Positions 63,768 through 64,000 of a stretch of 64,000 nucleotides of DNA are shown here, piece by piece. The stretch is from contig NC_040016.1 in NCBI RefSeq assembly GCF_000972845.2, positions 1,632,701-1,696,700 on the forward strand, read 5' to 3'. The translations under genes and the position numbers were made by a program. Position 1 is the first letter of the stretch, and the number at the start of each line of letters is the position of its first letter. Source of the DNA: Larimichthys crocea. Lineage: Eukaryota > Chordata > Actinopteri > Sciaenidae. A model generated the notes under the pieces. The model made no database searches. It had not been told where the DNA came from and saw only the letters and a list, made by a program, of their open reading frames with translations.

Positions 63768-64000
63768 TATATAGTTTTCAGTTCCTGTTTGTTTTCCATC
63801 TACACCAGAATATTGTTTGTTGCATATAGAGCATGTTAGCACAGTGTATGTAAACTGAGAACACATTCAAAGTTACTTTTTATACACAGCAAACACAAAC
63901 TAAAACTGTCTTTACATCAAGAACCGAGAATGTGATTCTTTTCCTGGTTTGTGTCAGACCTCATCTATTTGTGACTGTGAAGAGACAAAAGTTAGACACC

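Overview
The window is eukaryotic. It shows GT-AG introns up to 16.5 kb, very little coding sequence, many (CA/GT)n arrays, tRNA-derived SINEs, RTE-type LINE tails and Tc1/mariner remnants. This repeat mix and the sequence of the one protein gene point to a bony fish, most likely a percomorph-type teleost. That placement is inference from repeats I recognise; no search was run.

The only gene I can support is a plus-strand chchd6 (MICOS subunit Mic25) gene filling about the first 47.7 kb. The first coding exon lies upstream of base 1. Seven exons can be joined: 516-612, 1030-1084, 1658-1814, 15688-15771, 21782-21852, 30708-30840 and probably 47387-47410. Their phases agree throughout (621 nt, 206 residues plus stop). 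With the usual ~29-residue first exon this gives about 235 residues, the length of human CHCHD6. The protein has the variable N-terminal region, a charged coiled coil and a C-terminal CHCH domain with two CX9C motifs. The terminal exon is the least certain piece. It follows a long pyrimidine tract and is followed about 260 bp later by AATAAA and a GT-rich stretch.

Region by region: 1-2 kb holds three exons and a LINE 3' tail just upstream of the exon 2 acceptor. 2-15.7 kb is a 13.9-kb intron with microsatellites, a 46-bp Rex3-like LINE tail flanked by an 11-bp duplication, and an in-frame 21-nt microexon candidate. 15.7-31 kb carries three more exons in long introns. 31-47 kb is intron with a Tc1 relic, SINEs and other dispersed repeats. 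47.7-64 kb appears intergenic. It holds a compact promoter-like cluster (X-box, inverted CCAAT, YY1-like site) near 49.45-49.52 kb, a SINE, and a nearly full-length but broken Tc1-like transposon at 62.4-63.8 kb.

I found no CRISPR array, operon, rRNA, functional tRNA or viral gene, and nothing I would call a new multi-gene system. The most checkable leads are the 21-nt microexon with CA and UG arrays downstream, the X-box promoter cluster, and the LINE tail next to a splice site.
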